Assembly: GCA_045564915.1 (NCBI GenBank)
Contig: JBJLGL010000014.1
Span: 1-64,000 of the forward strand
Reading direction: 5' to 3'
Length of the DNA stretch: 64,000 bases
Origin: JAQWRV01 sp045564915
GTDB lineage: Bacteria > Pseudomonadota > Alphaproteobacteria > Rhodospirillales > Rhodospirillaceae
A program made the translations under genes and the position numbers. Positions 16,113-25,364 of this stretch are shown here, in pieces. The first letter of the stretch is position 1, and every line of letters begins with the position of its first letter. A model generated the notes under the pieces. It ran no database searches and had not been told where the DNA came from. It saw nothing but the letters and a program-made list of their open reading frames with translations.

Positions 16113-16880
16113 TTGAAACCCAATGCCACCACTTTACAGCGTCCCGATGGAGCCGTAATCGCCTACGATAGAGTTGCGGGCAAGGCACCTGGTATTTTTT
16201 TCCTACACGGACTTAGATCGGACAGAAAAGGTTCTAAGGCTGCAGCTCTCATGGCCTACTGCCAGGAATCTAATCTGGCATTTCTATCGATTGATATGTA
16301 CGGACATGGAGAATCATCCGGAGACTTTCGCGACGGATGTATTAGCCAATGGACCGATGATGCAGTAGCAGCTATCGATCATCTAACAGAAGGGCCACAG
16401 ATTCTGGTTGGCTCCAGCATGGGAGGTTGGGTGATGTTGCGTGCAGCCCTTGCCCGGCCACACCGTGTTAGTGGACTGGTTGGAATTGCAGCCGCGCCAG
16501 ATTTTACCGAAGACCTTATCTGGAATGCCTTGAGCAAAGAAGAACAAAATGAAATGAAGAAAGACGGTTTTCTTGAGCAACCAAGCGATTATGATCAAGA
16601 GCCTTATTATATTTCATATGGCTTAATAGAGGACGGACGAGACTGTCTAGTAATGCACGACACAATACCTATTCATAGTCCGGTCCGTCTCTTACATGGC
16701 CAGAAAGATAATGATGTCCCTTTTTCAACGTCGCTTGCATTGGCAGAAATTATCACATCAAGCGATGTTGAAACGATTTTGATCAAGGATGGTGATCACC
16801 GGCTCTCTCAACCAGATGATCTGTCTCGATTGGTTACCATAATTGAGCAGCTCCGTATGACTATTAGTGCCAGCTTATGA
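16113..16880 (+). CDS. Alpha/beta hydrolase
   Basis: 255 residues with the alpha/beta hydrolase fold. The oxyanion HG is in FFLHGLRSDRKGSK, DMYGHGESSG is the loop after strand 4, and the nucleophile elbow GSSMGG puts Ser at about residue 102. The acid is likely the Asp in HGQKDNDVPF and the base the His in DGDHRLSQPDD. It resembles the ABHD10/palmitoyl-thioesterase-like group, so a thioester or ester is the likely substrate. The start is TTG at 16113; no in-frame ATG fits the fold. It overlaps the next gene by four bases. Confidence 0.88.
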   Translation: MKPNATTLQRPDGAVIAYDRVAGKAPGIFFLHGLRSDRKGSKAAALMAYCQESNLAFLSIDMYGHGESSGDFRDGCISQWTDDAVAAIDHLTEGPQILVGSSMGGWVMLRAALARPHRVSGLVGIAAAPDFTEDLIWNALSKEEQNEMKKDGFLEQPSDYDQEPYYISYGLIEDGRDCLVMHDTIPIHSPVRLLHGQKDNDVPFSTSLALAEIITSSDVETILIKDGDHRLSQPDDLSRLVTIIEQLRMTISASL

Positions 16881-17191
16881 CTTCTCCTGACCCCAAAGTT
16901 AAAAATACCCTTGCTGTCTTAAACGACGCACTTGAACGGGATCCAATCGCTCTAACACAACTGTTGAACGCCCGGGTAGAATGCAACGAAAAACTTGCGA
17001 AACACCCAACTGTTCAGACGGGCCGATATGGCAATAAAGAAAAAATTGGGGTCCTCGGTCTGATTAATGGCATTCTGGGTTACAAGCAGGGGGGTATTGG
17101 TGCTGAAGGAGATGTTGACCCGAGAACTGGTCGGTTTGTTCGTATTCGGAGATTCATTCATGTAAAGAGTGGTTTGAATGTCCGTGCATAG
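16877..17191 (+). CDS. Conserved-looking hypothetical protein between hydrolase and TPR gene
   Basis: 104 residues, soluble, no recognised domain. The first half is helical and polar (LNDALERDPIALTQLLNARVECNEKL); the second half is Gly-rich with GVLGLINGILGYKQGGIGAEGD and ends in basic residues. Its ATG overlaps the hydrolase stop (ATGA) and its end overlaps the TPR gene by 14 bases, so all three should be co-translated. Function unknown. Confidence 0.7.
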   Translation: MTSPDPKVKNTLAVLNDALERDPIALTQLLNARVECNEKLAKHPTVQTGRYGNKEKIGVLGLINGILGYKQGGIGAEGDVDPRTGRFVRIRRFIHVKSGLNVRA

Positions 17192-18017
17192 TATGTGGCT
17201 TCAGCAACCATATGCAGCGCAGAAAATGAGCTGCGCCACTTGCATTGCTTTTCTTACCTCCAGCGTGCTCGCTGCACCGAGCGCTTTAGACACAACGATC
17301 TATGCAGATAATCAGGAAGACACCTATTATCGATGCCTGCAAGCTGCTGACACCAACCCTGAAATCGGCCTAGAAATGGCGCGAAGGTGGATTCGGTTAA
17401 AAGGAAGAGAACCTGCACAGCATTGTGAAGCATTATCATTAATGTCTCTTGGAGACGCCGAAGAAGCTGCTCTACGCATGCAGAGCCTGGCGTCCCAATC
17501 TGCGAGTAATCGATCTATCAGATCTGGACTATGGGCGCATGCTGGCCGCGCCTGGATGCAGGTCAATGACTATAGTCGCGCATTAAGCGCTTTCACATCC
17601 GCCTTAGTACTAGATGATCGAGATAGAGGGGTCTACATGGACCGGGCATTGTGCCACGCTGCACTCGATGACCTATGGTCAGCTATAGACGATCTTAATA
17701 GAGTCATTGATAGCGACCCCGAGTCTTTAGATGCTCTGGTTCTGCGTGGTAGTGCATACCGCCGACTGAAGCTACCCGACCTAGCTTACGATGACCTTAA
17801 CCGTGTGCTTATGGGCGACCCAAATTATGTGGACGCTTTACTGGAGCTAGGTTTGTTGGCGGAGAATCAGGGGGAAAAAGAATCAGCACGAGCTGCGTGG
17901 ATAAAGGTTCTAGAGCTAGAGCCAGAGTCTGCAGCCGGGAATGCCGTTAGGGAGCATATAGAGCGTATCGATTTGAATCTTGGCCTAATCGATAATAAGG
18001 AAAAGCCAAAACCCTAG
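17178..18017 (+). CDS. Tetratricopeptide repeat protein, probably exported
   Basis: 279 residues. After an N-terminal signal-like segment (CATCIAFLTSSVLAAPSALD) come several TPR units between about 125 and 255, seen as GLWAHAGRAWMQVNDYSRALSAF-like pairs of helices, each about 34 residues apart. TPR domains are protein-binding scaffolds. The start at 17178 puts 16 extra residues before the signal; an ATG at 17226 would give a more standard signal peptide. Likely periplasmic, partner unknown. Its end overlaps the convergent GST gene by four bases. Confidence 0.85.
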   Translation: MSVHSMWLQQPYAAQKMSCATCIAFLTSSVLAAPSALDTTIYADNQEDTYYRCLQAADTNPEIGLEMARRWIRLKGREPAQHCEALSLMSLGDAEEAALRMQSLASQSASNRSIRSGLWAHAGRAWMQVNDYSRALSAFTSALVLDDRDRGVYMDRALCHAALDDLWSAIDDLNRVIDSDPESLDALVLRGSAYRRLKLPDLAYDDLNRVLMGDPNYVDALLELGLLAENQGEKESARAAWIKVLELEPESAAGNAVREHIERIDLNLGLIDNKEKPKP

Positions 18018-18682
18018 AAGTCTAGGTTAGCATAGATTGGAGCTGGGCTAATTCCCATCACTACATCTCCCAAAAGGGGTCTAAAACAAGGACGAGATTT
18101 AAGTCGCGCATACCATTCCTTGGCCAAGGGATGCTGCTCCCATGGGACATCGTTTGTGTAATCTATTAGAGAAATGTGCGCGCCAGCCGCTAGGTCAGCG
18201 ACAGACAAGTTATCGCCTGCAAGCCACCTTCGGCGATCGGTCAGCCAGGCAATATATTCTAGGTGCGCATGGATGTTTTGACGCCCGGCACGAATGGCCC
18301 TTGAGTCCGGCTCCTCACTCTTAGCTAACCTTTTAAAGAGCTTCTCTTTAGACAAGAACTCCGTCACTTCTGAGTTAAATTTGGATTCGAACCAGTGCAG
18401 CAACCTTCTCGCTTCGGCGCGAGCTTTGCTGGTAGATCCAACTAAAGGCACCTCCGGATATACCTCTTCTAGGTATTCAACAATCGCATACCCTCCTGAA
18501 ATAACGACATTTTCCTCCTCGACGAGCACAGGCACCTCCCCCGCTGGGTTAAGGACCAAGAAGTGCTCCTGCCCCATCCAATATGGCTCGATGCGTTCAT
18601 CAGCTTCAAGGTGCTTCTCTTTCATTATTAATCTAATGATTCGTGACAATGTTGATATGGGGTGATGAACTAGCGTACGCAT
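18014..18682 (-). CDS. Glutathione S-transferase family protein
   Basis: 222 residues. The N-terminal thioredoxin-like domain shows NPAGEVPVLVEEENVVISGGYAIVEYLEE, with the cis-Pro before VLV and the acid/Ser position that binds glutathione replaced by S-G-G. The all-helical C-domain includes WLAGDNLSVADLAAGAHISLIDY. Such proteins conjugate glutathione or act as reductases in the cytoplasm; the substrate is unknown. It stands alone between the TPR gene and the yej operon. Confidence 0.9.
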   Translation of the reverse strand: MRTLVHHPISTLSRIIRLIMKEKHLEADERIEPYWMGQEHFLVLNPAGEVPVLVEEENVVISGGYAIVEYLEEVYPEVPLVGSTSKARAEARRLLHWFESKFNSEVTEFLSKEKLFKRLAKSEEPDSRAIRAGRQNIHAHLEYIAWLTDRRRWLAGDNLSVADLAAGAHISLIDYTNDVPWEQHPLAKEWYARLKSRPCFRPLLGDVVMGISPAPIYANLDF

Positions 18683-18743
18683 AAAACTCTAATAGAACAT
18701 TGCGGCTTTCTTCACCAGTAGAACTAGACTAATCCGCAGCTGC

Positions 18744-20390
18744 CTAAGTATGTTGCACCTTTAAGCCAAGAGCTGCGGATAATAGAGAGCGTGTATAAAG
18801 CTCTCGGGGCGCTTCAAATACTGCAGCAGCTCGGCCACTTTCCACTACCTGCCCCTCTTTCATGACGATAATGTCATCTGCCATAGCGCGGACCACGCGC
18901 AGATCATGGCTAATGAATATATAACCAAGATTAAACCGGTCTTGAAGTTCATGTAGAAGGTCAACAATTTGGGCCTGAACCGAGACATCGAGCGCGCTAG
19001 TGGGTTCATCCAGGACTATTAATTTTGGCTCTAAAACTAATGCACGCGCTATAGCGATTCTCTGACGCTGTCCTCCAGAAAACTCATGTGGATAACGATC
19101 CATAACATCAGGATCCAAACCCACATCGGCCAGCGCGCGCGACACATGCTCTCGCCTATGAGTTAGGTCACTTACTAGCCCATGCACAATAAGACCCTCT
19201 TCGACAATTTGGCTTACTGACAACCTCGGACTCAAAGCACTGTATGGATCTTGAAAGACCATCTGCATGGATCTACGAAGAGGACGTACTTCTTTTGAGG
19301 CGTAGGCCTCTATATTGGTTCCTTGAAAACGAATAGTGCCTGAACTGCTAATTAAACGCAGCAGGGCTAGACCAAGAGTGGTCTTGCCAGATCCACTCTC
19401 TCCCACTACACCAAGTGTTTTGCCAGCACTTAGAGAAAAAGTTACATCATCCACGGCCTTTATGTGACCAACCGTGCGTCGGACCAACCCTGTCTTGATG
19501 GGGAACCACACCTTCAAATGCTCCACCGAAATCAGATTTCCTTCTGCGCTCTTGTCTCGCAGGGCACCCAACTTTGGCTGGGCAGCTAACAACTCTTGCG
19601 TATATGAATGCGCCGGCTTCTCGAAAACATCCCGGATAGAGCCTTCTTCTACTACCTTGCCAGCCTTCATCACACAGACCCGATTGGCAATTCGTTGGAC
19701 GATAGAAAGGTCGTGCGTGATGAATAGAATAGCCATCCCAAGCCGGCTCTGAAGCTCCTCAAGGATATCCAGAATTTGCGCTTGAATTGTAACATCCAGT
19801 GCCGTTGTAGGTTCATCCGCAATCAGAATATCCGGCTCTAATGCAAGAGCCATCGCAATCATAACTCTTTGGCGCTGACCCCCCGAAAGTTCATGAGGCA
19901 AAGCTCCCAACCTATTTTGTTCGCTTGATAGGCCAACCATATCGAGAAGCTCCAGAACACGCTTGCGTATCTGTCCAGCATCGAGGTTTCGGTGAATCTC
20001 TAGCACTTCCCCAATTTGCTTTTCGATTGATTGGAGCGGATTGAGAGAAGTCATAGGCTCCTGAAAGATAATTCCCACTTTATCACCGCGTATTTGTCGA
20101 AGATCTGTTTCGCATCCGCCAATGACTTGCTTATCACCCACCATTATTTTTCCGTTTGGAAATTTTGCTGAGGTAGGCAGTAACTGCAGCACTGAAAGTG
20201 CTGTTACCGTCTTACCTGAACCGCTCTCTCCTACCAAGGCAAGTATTTCGCCCGCATGGAGATCAAACGAAACACCGTCTACAGCCAACGTTTCTGTCTG
20301 ACTCTGCTGAAAATTGACTGATAGATTTTGCACCGAGAGAACCCGTTTGCGGTCGTGCTTAGATGCTATGGATTTTGTTGCCTCTATCAC
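18744..20390 (-). CDS. yejF: Peptide ABC transporter ATP-binding protein, fused double ATPase (YejF-like)
   Basis: 548 residues with two complete ABC ATPase domains. Each has a Walker A (GESGSGKT) and a signature (LSGGQRQR in the first, FSGGQRQR in the second) with LIADEPTTALDV and IVLDEPTSALDV Walker B regions, and each ends with an oligopeptide-type C-terminal extension. It energises uptake of oligopeptides; in enterobacteria the Yej system imports microcin C-like peptides. It overlaps yejE by four bases and closes the operon. Confidence 0.93.
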   Translation of the reverse strand: MIEATKSIASKHDRKRVLSVQNLSVNFQQSQTETLAVDGVSFDLHAGEILALVGESGSGKTVTALSVLQLLPTSAKFPNGKIMVGDKQVIGGCETDLRQIRGDKVGIIFQEPMTSLNPLQSIEKQIGEVLEIHRNLDAGQIRKRVLELLDMVGLSSEQNRLGALPHELSGGQRQRVMIAMALALEPDILIADEPTTALDVTIQAQILDILEELQSRLGMAILFITHDLSIVQRIANRVCVMKAGKVVEEGSIRDVFEKPAHSYTQELLAAQPKLGALRDKSAEGNLISVEHLKVWFPIKTGLVRRTVGHIKAVDDVTFSLSAGKTLGVVGESGSGKTTLGLALLRLISSSGTIRFQGTNIEAYASKEVRPLRRSMQMVFQDPYSALSPRLSVSQIVEEGLIVHGLVSDLTHRREHVSRALADVGLDPDVMDRYPHEFSGGQRQRIAIARALVLEPKLIVLDEPTSALDVSVQAQIVDLLHELQDRFNLGYIFISHDLRVVRAMADDIIVMKEGQVVESGRAAAVFEAPRELYTRSLLSAALGLKVQHT

Positions 20391-21439
20391 GACGCGTCTT
20401 TACGAGGATCGAAAGCATCCCTAACGGCTTCTCCGACAAAGACTAACAAAGTCAACATGCCGGCTAATGCAAAAAAGGCTGTTAGCCCCAGCCACGGCGC
20501 CTGGAGGTTTTCCTTACCTTGTCGTAAGAGTTCACCAAGCGACGGAGAGCCTGCTGGCAAGCCAAGTCCAAGGAAGTCGAGAGACGTGAGAGCAACAACT
20601 GAGCCAGACAGAATAAAAGGAAGAAAGGTAACGGTCGCTACCATTGCATTCGGCAATACGTGCTTAACCATAATCTTAGCATCATGCATGCCCAGTGCTC
20701 TTGCGGCCCTAACGTAATCAAAATTTCGTGCGCGCAAGAACTCGGCCCTGACTACAGCCACCAAAGCTGTCCAACTAAATAAAAGTAGGACAATAAGAAG
20801 GGTCCAGAAACCCGCCGCTATAAAAGACGAAACGATGATCAATACAAAAAGTTGAGGAAGGCCATTCCAGATTTCAATAAACCTCTGAAATAGTAGGTCA
20901 GTCCAACCTCCAAAATATCCTTGCACTGCACCAGCCGTGACCCCAATGATTGATGCAAGAAGCGTGAGGCTGATACCGAAGAAAAGAGAAAGGCGAAACC
21001 CATACAGTACACGCGCAAACACATCGCGAGCCTGATCATCCGTACCGAACCAATTCTCTTCCGAGGGTGGAGAAGGTGCAGGGACCTCAAGACGATAGTT
21101 TATGGTGTCGTAACTAAAACGTACTGGTGGCCACAAGACCCAACCAGATTTCTCAATGAGGCCTTCAATATAAGGATCGCGGTAGTCTGTCGGAGTTGAG
21201 AAGTCTCCTCCAAAGTCCGTTTCAGGATAATCGAAAAAGACGGGAAAATAGAACTCATCTTCAAAAGATAAAAAGATTGGCTTGTCATTAGCTATAAACT
21301 CAGCAAACAAAGCAAAGATGGTCAAGATTACAAGGATATAAAGCGACCACAGTCCACGTCGATTAGCTTTAAAATTAGCAATTCTACGTCTGCTCAATGG
21401 GGAAATTCTTGCTGATAGAAACGCTACTCCGAGAGTCAT
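20387..21439 (-). CDS. yejE: Peptide ABC transporter permease (YejE-like)
   Basis: 350 residues. An N-terminal helix (LWSLYILVILTIFALFAEFI, about 30-50) precedes a long periplasmic loop with WFGTDDQARDVFARVLYGFRLSLFFG, the signature of OppC/DppC-type permeases. Five further helices follow, with the EAA loop EFLRARNFDYVRAARALG that docks on the ATPase. It forms the channel with YejB in the inner membrane. The start and end overlap neighbouring genes by four bases. Confidence 0.93.
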   Translation of the reverse strand: MTLGVAFLSARISPLSRRRIANFKANRRGLWSLYILVILTIFALFAEFIANDKPIFLSFEDEFYFPVFFDYPETDFGGDFSTPTDYRDPYIEGLIEKSGWVLWPPVRFSYDTINYRLEVPAPSPPSEENWFGTDDQARDVFARVLYGFRLSLFFGISLTLLASIIGVTAGAVQGYFGGWTDLLFQRFIEIWNGLPQLFVLIIVSSFIAAGFWTLLIVLLLFSWTALVAVVRAEFLRARNFDYVRAARALGMHDAKIMVKHVLPNAMVATVTFLPFILSGSVVALTSLDFLGLGLPAGSPSLGELLRQGKENLQAPWLGLTAFFALAGMLTLLVFVGEAVRDAFDPRKDAS

Positions 21440-22512
21440 GACATTTGACTTTCAAAGTCGATACGCGGGTCAACCATATGATACGCAATGTCATTTACAA
21501 GATTTAGGACTAGACCGATTAGGCTGAACACATAGAGTGTGCCAAAGACTACGGGATAATCCCGATTTATTATGGCCTCAAACCCCAATAGCCCAAGGCC
21601 ATCTAGAGAAAAAATAACTTCGACCAGCACTGAACCAGTAAATAACATACCCACGAGTGTCGCTGGGAAACCGGCAATTATGATCAGCATAGCATTACGA
21701 AAGACGTGGCCATATAGCACCCTACTAGGTGAGAGACCTTTAGCACGGGCTGTCAGGACGTATTGTTTGTTGATTTCATCCAGAAAAGAGTTCTTTGTTA
21801 ACATGGTTAGAGAAGCAAATCCCCCCACCACCATAGCCGTAACAGGAAGTGTTAAATGCCAGAAATAGTCTATGGTCTTGCCTATCAGGCTTAAATCATC
21901 CCAATTGTCAGAGGTTAAACCACGCAGGGGAAACCAATCTAGAAAACGCCCGCCCGCAAACAGAATAATTAATAATATTGAAAACAAGAAGGCCGGAATC
22001 GCATATCCAATAAAGACTGCATAAGATGTCGCAATATCAAATCTAGATCCATCGCGCACCGCCTTTGTAATGCCCAAAGGAATAGACACCAAATAGATGA
22101 TCAACGTCGACCACACACCTAATGATATAGAAACAGGTAGCTTATCAATAATAAGTTCAAACACACCTTGCGAACGGAAGTAACTTTCACCGAGATCAAA
22201 AGTTGCATAGTTACGAATCATTAGAATAAACCGTTGTAGTGGAGGCTTGTCGAAGCCAAATTGGCGCTCAATATCCGCTACAATTTCTGGCGGCAGGCCC
22301 TGGGCCCCGCGATATGTGCTTGATGTAGAAACAGACTCACCGGCGACACCTGCTATGCGGGCTGTCGCGGCAACCTCCAGCCCTTGGAGTTGAGCTAGAG
22401 CCTGCTCAACAGGGCCGCCTGGCGCGAACTGAACAATTGCAAAATTTACTGCAATAATTCCGAAAAGCGTAATGGGAATAAGCGCGATGCGGCGAGCAAT
22501 ATAGGTGGTCAT
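21436..22512 (-). CDS. yejB: Peptide ABC transporter permease (YejB-like)
   Basis: 358 residues. The start MTTYIARRIALIPITLFGIIAVNFAIVQFAPGGPVEQ is the classic OppB/DppB opening. A periplasmic segment and five more helices follow, and the EAA-type loop reads NKQYVLTARAKGLSPSRVLYGHVFRNA. It pairs with YejE. The downstream yejE start overlaps its stop by four bases; the upstream binding-protein gene ends 20 bases away. Confidence 0.93.
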   Translation of the reverse strand: MTTYIARRIALIPITLFGIIAVNFAIVQFAPGGPVEQALAQLQGLEVAATARIAGVAGESVSTSSTYRGAQGLPPEIVADIERQFGFDKPPLQRFILMIRNYATFDLGESYFRSQGVFELIIDKLPVSISLGVWSTLIIYLVSIPLGITKAVRDGSRFDIATSYAVFIGYAIPAFLFSILLIILFAGGRFLDWFPLRGLTSDNWDDLSLIGKTIDYFWHLTLPVTAMVVGGFASLTMLTKNSFLDEINKQYVLTARAKGLSPSRVLYGHVFRNAMLIIIAGFPATLVGMLFTGSVLVEVIFSLDGLGLLGFEAIINRDYPVVFGTLYVFSLIGLVLNLVNDIAYHMVDPRIDFESQMS

Positions 22513-22532
22513 TCTCTAATTACGCTATTCTA

Positions 22533-24560
22533 TCACCGACTGCGACGCCGTACGAGGTTCCACAAGAGCAAAACCATACCGATGATCGCGATCAAAACGA
22601 TTAGTGCTCTATCATCAGGAGCATCTGGTGGATTAGATCCCACCCCAACAACATCTGGCTTTATAGCTTCACTTTTTTCTCGCCCACTGTCGACTTCCTC
22701 CCCATCTAACGTTGTGGCCCTTGCCTTATCATACCACCAAGTAGAAAAGGCAACACCGCGCAGTGGCACTTCCTCAGGGTGTGAGAATTTGTTCCACGAC
22801 GCAACTCGATTATTAGGTGTATGCCAATGTGGGATGACATAGTAGCCCCACTGTAGAACACGGTCTAGCGCACGCACGTGCGCCACCAAGCCTTCCCTGG
22901 TATTTGCAAGAATTAGTTTCTCAATTAGTTCGTCTACTACCTGGTCTTTAATGCCTGAAAAATTACGCGACCCTTCTTGATTAGCGGCTGCAGATCCCCA
23001 GTAATCTCTCTGCTCATTCCCAGGCGACAGTGTCTGGCCCCAAGGAAACACAATCATGTCAAAGTCAAAGGCCTGAACGCGATTAACCCATTGGGAAGTG
23101 TCAACAGTTCTAACTGTGGCATTTATTCCTATGCGTTTAAGATTCTGAATAAATGGAGCAATAATTCGCTCCCACGTTGGGTTGCGTAGTAATATCTCAA
23201 ATGTAAATAATGTTCCGTCAGCATGTTTTAGCCCATCCGCTTCCTGTGACCATCCAGCTTCTTTAAGAATGGCTTGAGCCTTCAATAGATTTTCTCTGAT
23301 ATTACCACTGCCGTTTGTTGTTGGAGGGCGATATTCATCATCAAAAAGTTCTGGTGGTAGTTGATCACGATATGGCTCAAGAATCTCAAGTTCGAGACCT
23401 ACAGGCAGGCCAATTGCCGCAAGTTCAGAATTCTCATAATAGCTGCGCGTTCTCTCATACTGGTCGTAGAAAATAGTCTTATTGGTCCATGGAAAATCAA
23501 ATGCAAACGCTAGAGCCTTGCGAACCTCCCGATCAGCAAAGACAGGCCGCCGTGTGTTGTAGACAAATCCTTGCATACCCGACGGGGTCTGGTCAGGAAA
23601 TTCTTCCTTAACGATTCGGCCTTGCTCAAGGTCATCACCCTTATAACCAATAGACCAATTTCGAGCGGAGTTCTCATAACGAATATCATACTCACCAGCG
23701 AGAAAGGCTTCGAACTCCACTACTTGATCGCGATAATAGTCAAAGCGAATAGAGTCAAAATTATGCCTTCCGACATTTACTGGCAAATCAGCGCCCCAAT
23801 AGCCTCGGTTCCTTTCGTATTCAATAAAGCGGCCCGGCTCGAATCTCTTTATTCGGTATGGGCCGCTCCCAAGTGGGGAAATTAAACCTGGGTCCTGGAA
23901 ATCTTTATTTATCCAATACGCACGAGACAGGATCGGCATTTCCCCAAGAATGAGCGGTAACTCATTGTTGCTTGTTCTAAAGAAAAAGGTAACTTCTCGA
24001 TCTCCAGTTTCTTCTACACGATCAACATCACCAAAATAGGCCCGGTAGAGAGGTGCTCCTTCAGATGTCAAAATGTTGAACGAGAAAATGACATCATCTA
24101 CAACAATTTGGGATCCGTCCTGAAACTGGGCCTCGGGCCGGAGACGAAACTTCACAGATGTTCTATCTTTTGGCACCTCTATAGTTTCTGCAATCAGGCC
24201 GTACATTGTAAACGGCTCATCAAGGCTGCTGATCATCAAACTTTCAGAAATGGGGGTAGAAATGGCAGGAAGGTGATCATGCTGATGCAGTCCAGAAAGT
24301 CCGGCGGCTGGTGTGCCCTTCAGTATGAAAGGGTTAAGAGAGTCAAATGTAGTGGAGCCAGCGCGCACAATGACCTTTCCCGCCTTGGGTGCTTTGGGAT
24401 TAACGTAATCAAAATGCAGAAAACCTTTTTGGTATTTCGGTGAGTTATGAATTGCAAAACCATGGACAGGCGTACCGTATTCAGCAACGGCTGAGGAAGT
24501 GTAAAAACTGTAGCAGGCTGCAAGTAAAAGGTTGGTGAACAGCTTGTTTCCAATCTTCAT
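22533..24560 (-). CDS. yejA: Extracellular solute-binding protein family 5 (YejA-like) with C-terminal membrane helix
   Basis: 675 residues from the ATG at 24560, which begins a signal peptide ending in SSAVA. The frame is open 30 codons further upstream but without a signal-like start. The mature protein is a family 5 peptide-binding protein (HGFAIHNSPKYQKGFLHFDY start, LRPEAQFQDGSQIVVDDVIFSF). Unusually it ends in RALIVLIAIIGMVLLLWNLV then RRRSR, a membrane helix with a positive cytoplasmic tail, so it should be tethered to the inner membrane beside its permeases. It starts two bases after the hisN stop. Confidence 0.9.
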   Translation of the reverse strand: MKIGNKLFTNLLLAACYSFYTSSAVAEYGTPVHGFAIHNSPKYQKGFLHFDYVNPKAPKAGKVIVRAGSTTFDSLNPFILKGTPAAGLSGLHQHDHLPAISTPISESLMISSLDEPFTMYGLIAETIEVPKDRTSVKFRLRPEAQFQDGSQIVVDDVIFSFNILTSEGAPLYRAYFGDVDRVEETGDREVTFFFRTSNNELPLILGEMPILSRAYWINKDFQDPGLISPLGSGPYRIKRFEPGRFIEYERNRGYWGADLPVNVGRHNFDSIRFDYYRDQVVEFEAFLAGEYDIRYENSARNWSIGYKGDDLEQGRIVKEEFPDQTPSGMQGFVYNTRRPVFADREVRKALAFAFDFPWTNKTIFYDQYERTRSYYENSELAAIGLPVGLELEILEPYRDQLPPELFDDEYRPPTTNGSGNIRENLLKAQAILKEAGWSQEADGLKHADGTLFTFEILLRNPTWERIIAPFIQNLKRIGINATVRTVDTSQWVNRVQAFDFDMIVFPWGQTLSPGNEQRDYWGSAAANQEGSRNFSGIKDQVVDELIEKLILANTREGLVAHVRALDRVLQWGYYVIPHWHTPNNRVASWNKFSHPEEVPLRGVAFSTWWYDKARATTLDGEEVDSGREKSEAIKPDVVGVGSNPPDAPDDRALIVLIAIIGMVLLLWNLVRRRSR

Positions 24561-24561
24561 A

Positions 24562-25353
24562 TTACAAAGACTCCTGGGATAGAATTGCCACAGCATCCGC
24601 GTGTATAGAAAGATTAGATGATGCAAGAACTTGCCTATACTCAGTTCCATTCAACGGCAGACCCCCCCAGTCCGTCATGACACCACCTGCATTCTCGATA
24701 ATGGGAACCATCGCGCCGTATTCGTATACACTAAGCTTCTCGCAAACCATATCCGTCCACCCGCTAGCGACCATACCATAATGGTAACAGTCCGTTCCGC
24801 CGTACCGACGTGCCTTTACTGCTTTGGTCAATCGGTCAACTGCAAGGCACTCTTCGGGATCGAAGAAATCAGGCGAGGTTATGTAAAGAGACGCAGCGGA
24901 CAACGATGCGCAGGAACCTACCTTAGCAAGTTTTCCATTCAGCATCGTGGCTTGGCTGGCGCCGCCGATCCAGCGCTCTTTTAATACTGGCTGGTCTATC
25001 AGGCCGAGCCAGGGCTCACCGTTCTTTACAATGCCTACAATAGTTGTAAAAAGTGGGACTCCGTTTATGAATGATACGGTTCCATCTACCGGATCTAATA
25101 CCCATACGTAATCTGCATCAGGCCGGTCGGTGCCATATTCCTCACCGATAATACCATGTTCAGGAAAAGCCTTCTCAATGAGCGAGCGCAAAGCCGCCTC
25201 TGTTTCCCGATCGGCAAGAGTGACCGGACTGTTGTCAGCCTTATCCTCCACAGCTACATCGTTGCGAAAATAGGAGAGTGTTATCTCTGAAGCAGCATCC
25301 GCTAGTTGCTGCGCAAGAGCAAAACAATCAGAGGCGAGTTTTTTTTCTGCCAT
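24562..25353 (-). CDS. hisN: Histidinol-phosphatase, inositol monophosphatase family
   Basis: 263 residues. Metal-binding signatures of the inositol monophosphatase superfamily are present: GEEYG (residues 70-74) and WVLDPVDGTVSF (84-95), where D87 and D90 bind magnesium, and the C-terminal GWTDMVCEKLSVYEYGAMVPIIENAGG. The sequence type is the HisN group, which removes phosphate from histidinol phosphate. Other family members dephosphorylate inositol or PAP, so substrate is by homology. It lies upstream of yejA and 11 bases after the cytochrome gene. Confidence 0.87.
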   Translation of the reverse strand: MAEKKLASDCFALAQQLADAASEITLSYFRNDVAVEDKADNSPVTLADRETEAALRSLIEKAFPEHGIIGEEYGTDRPDADYVWVLDPVDGTVSFINGVPLFTTIVGIVKNGEPWLGLIDQPVLKERWIGGASQATMLNGKLAKVGSCASLSAASLYITSPDFFDPEECLAVDRLTKAVKARRYGGTDCYHYGMVASGWTDMVCEKLSVYEYGAMVPIIENAGGVMTDWGGLPLNGTEYRQVLASSNLSIHADAVAILSQESL

Positions 25354-25364
25354 TGAAGGCGCGA

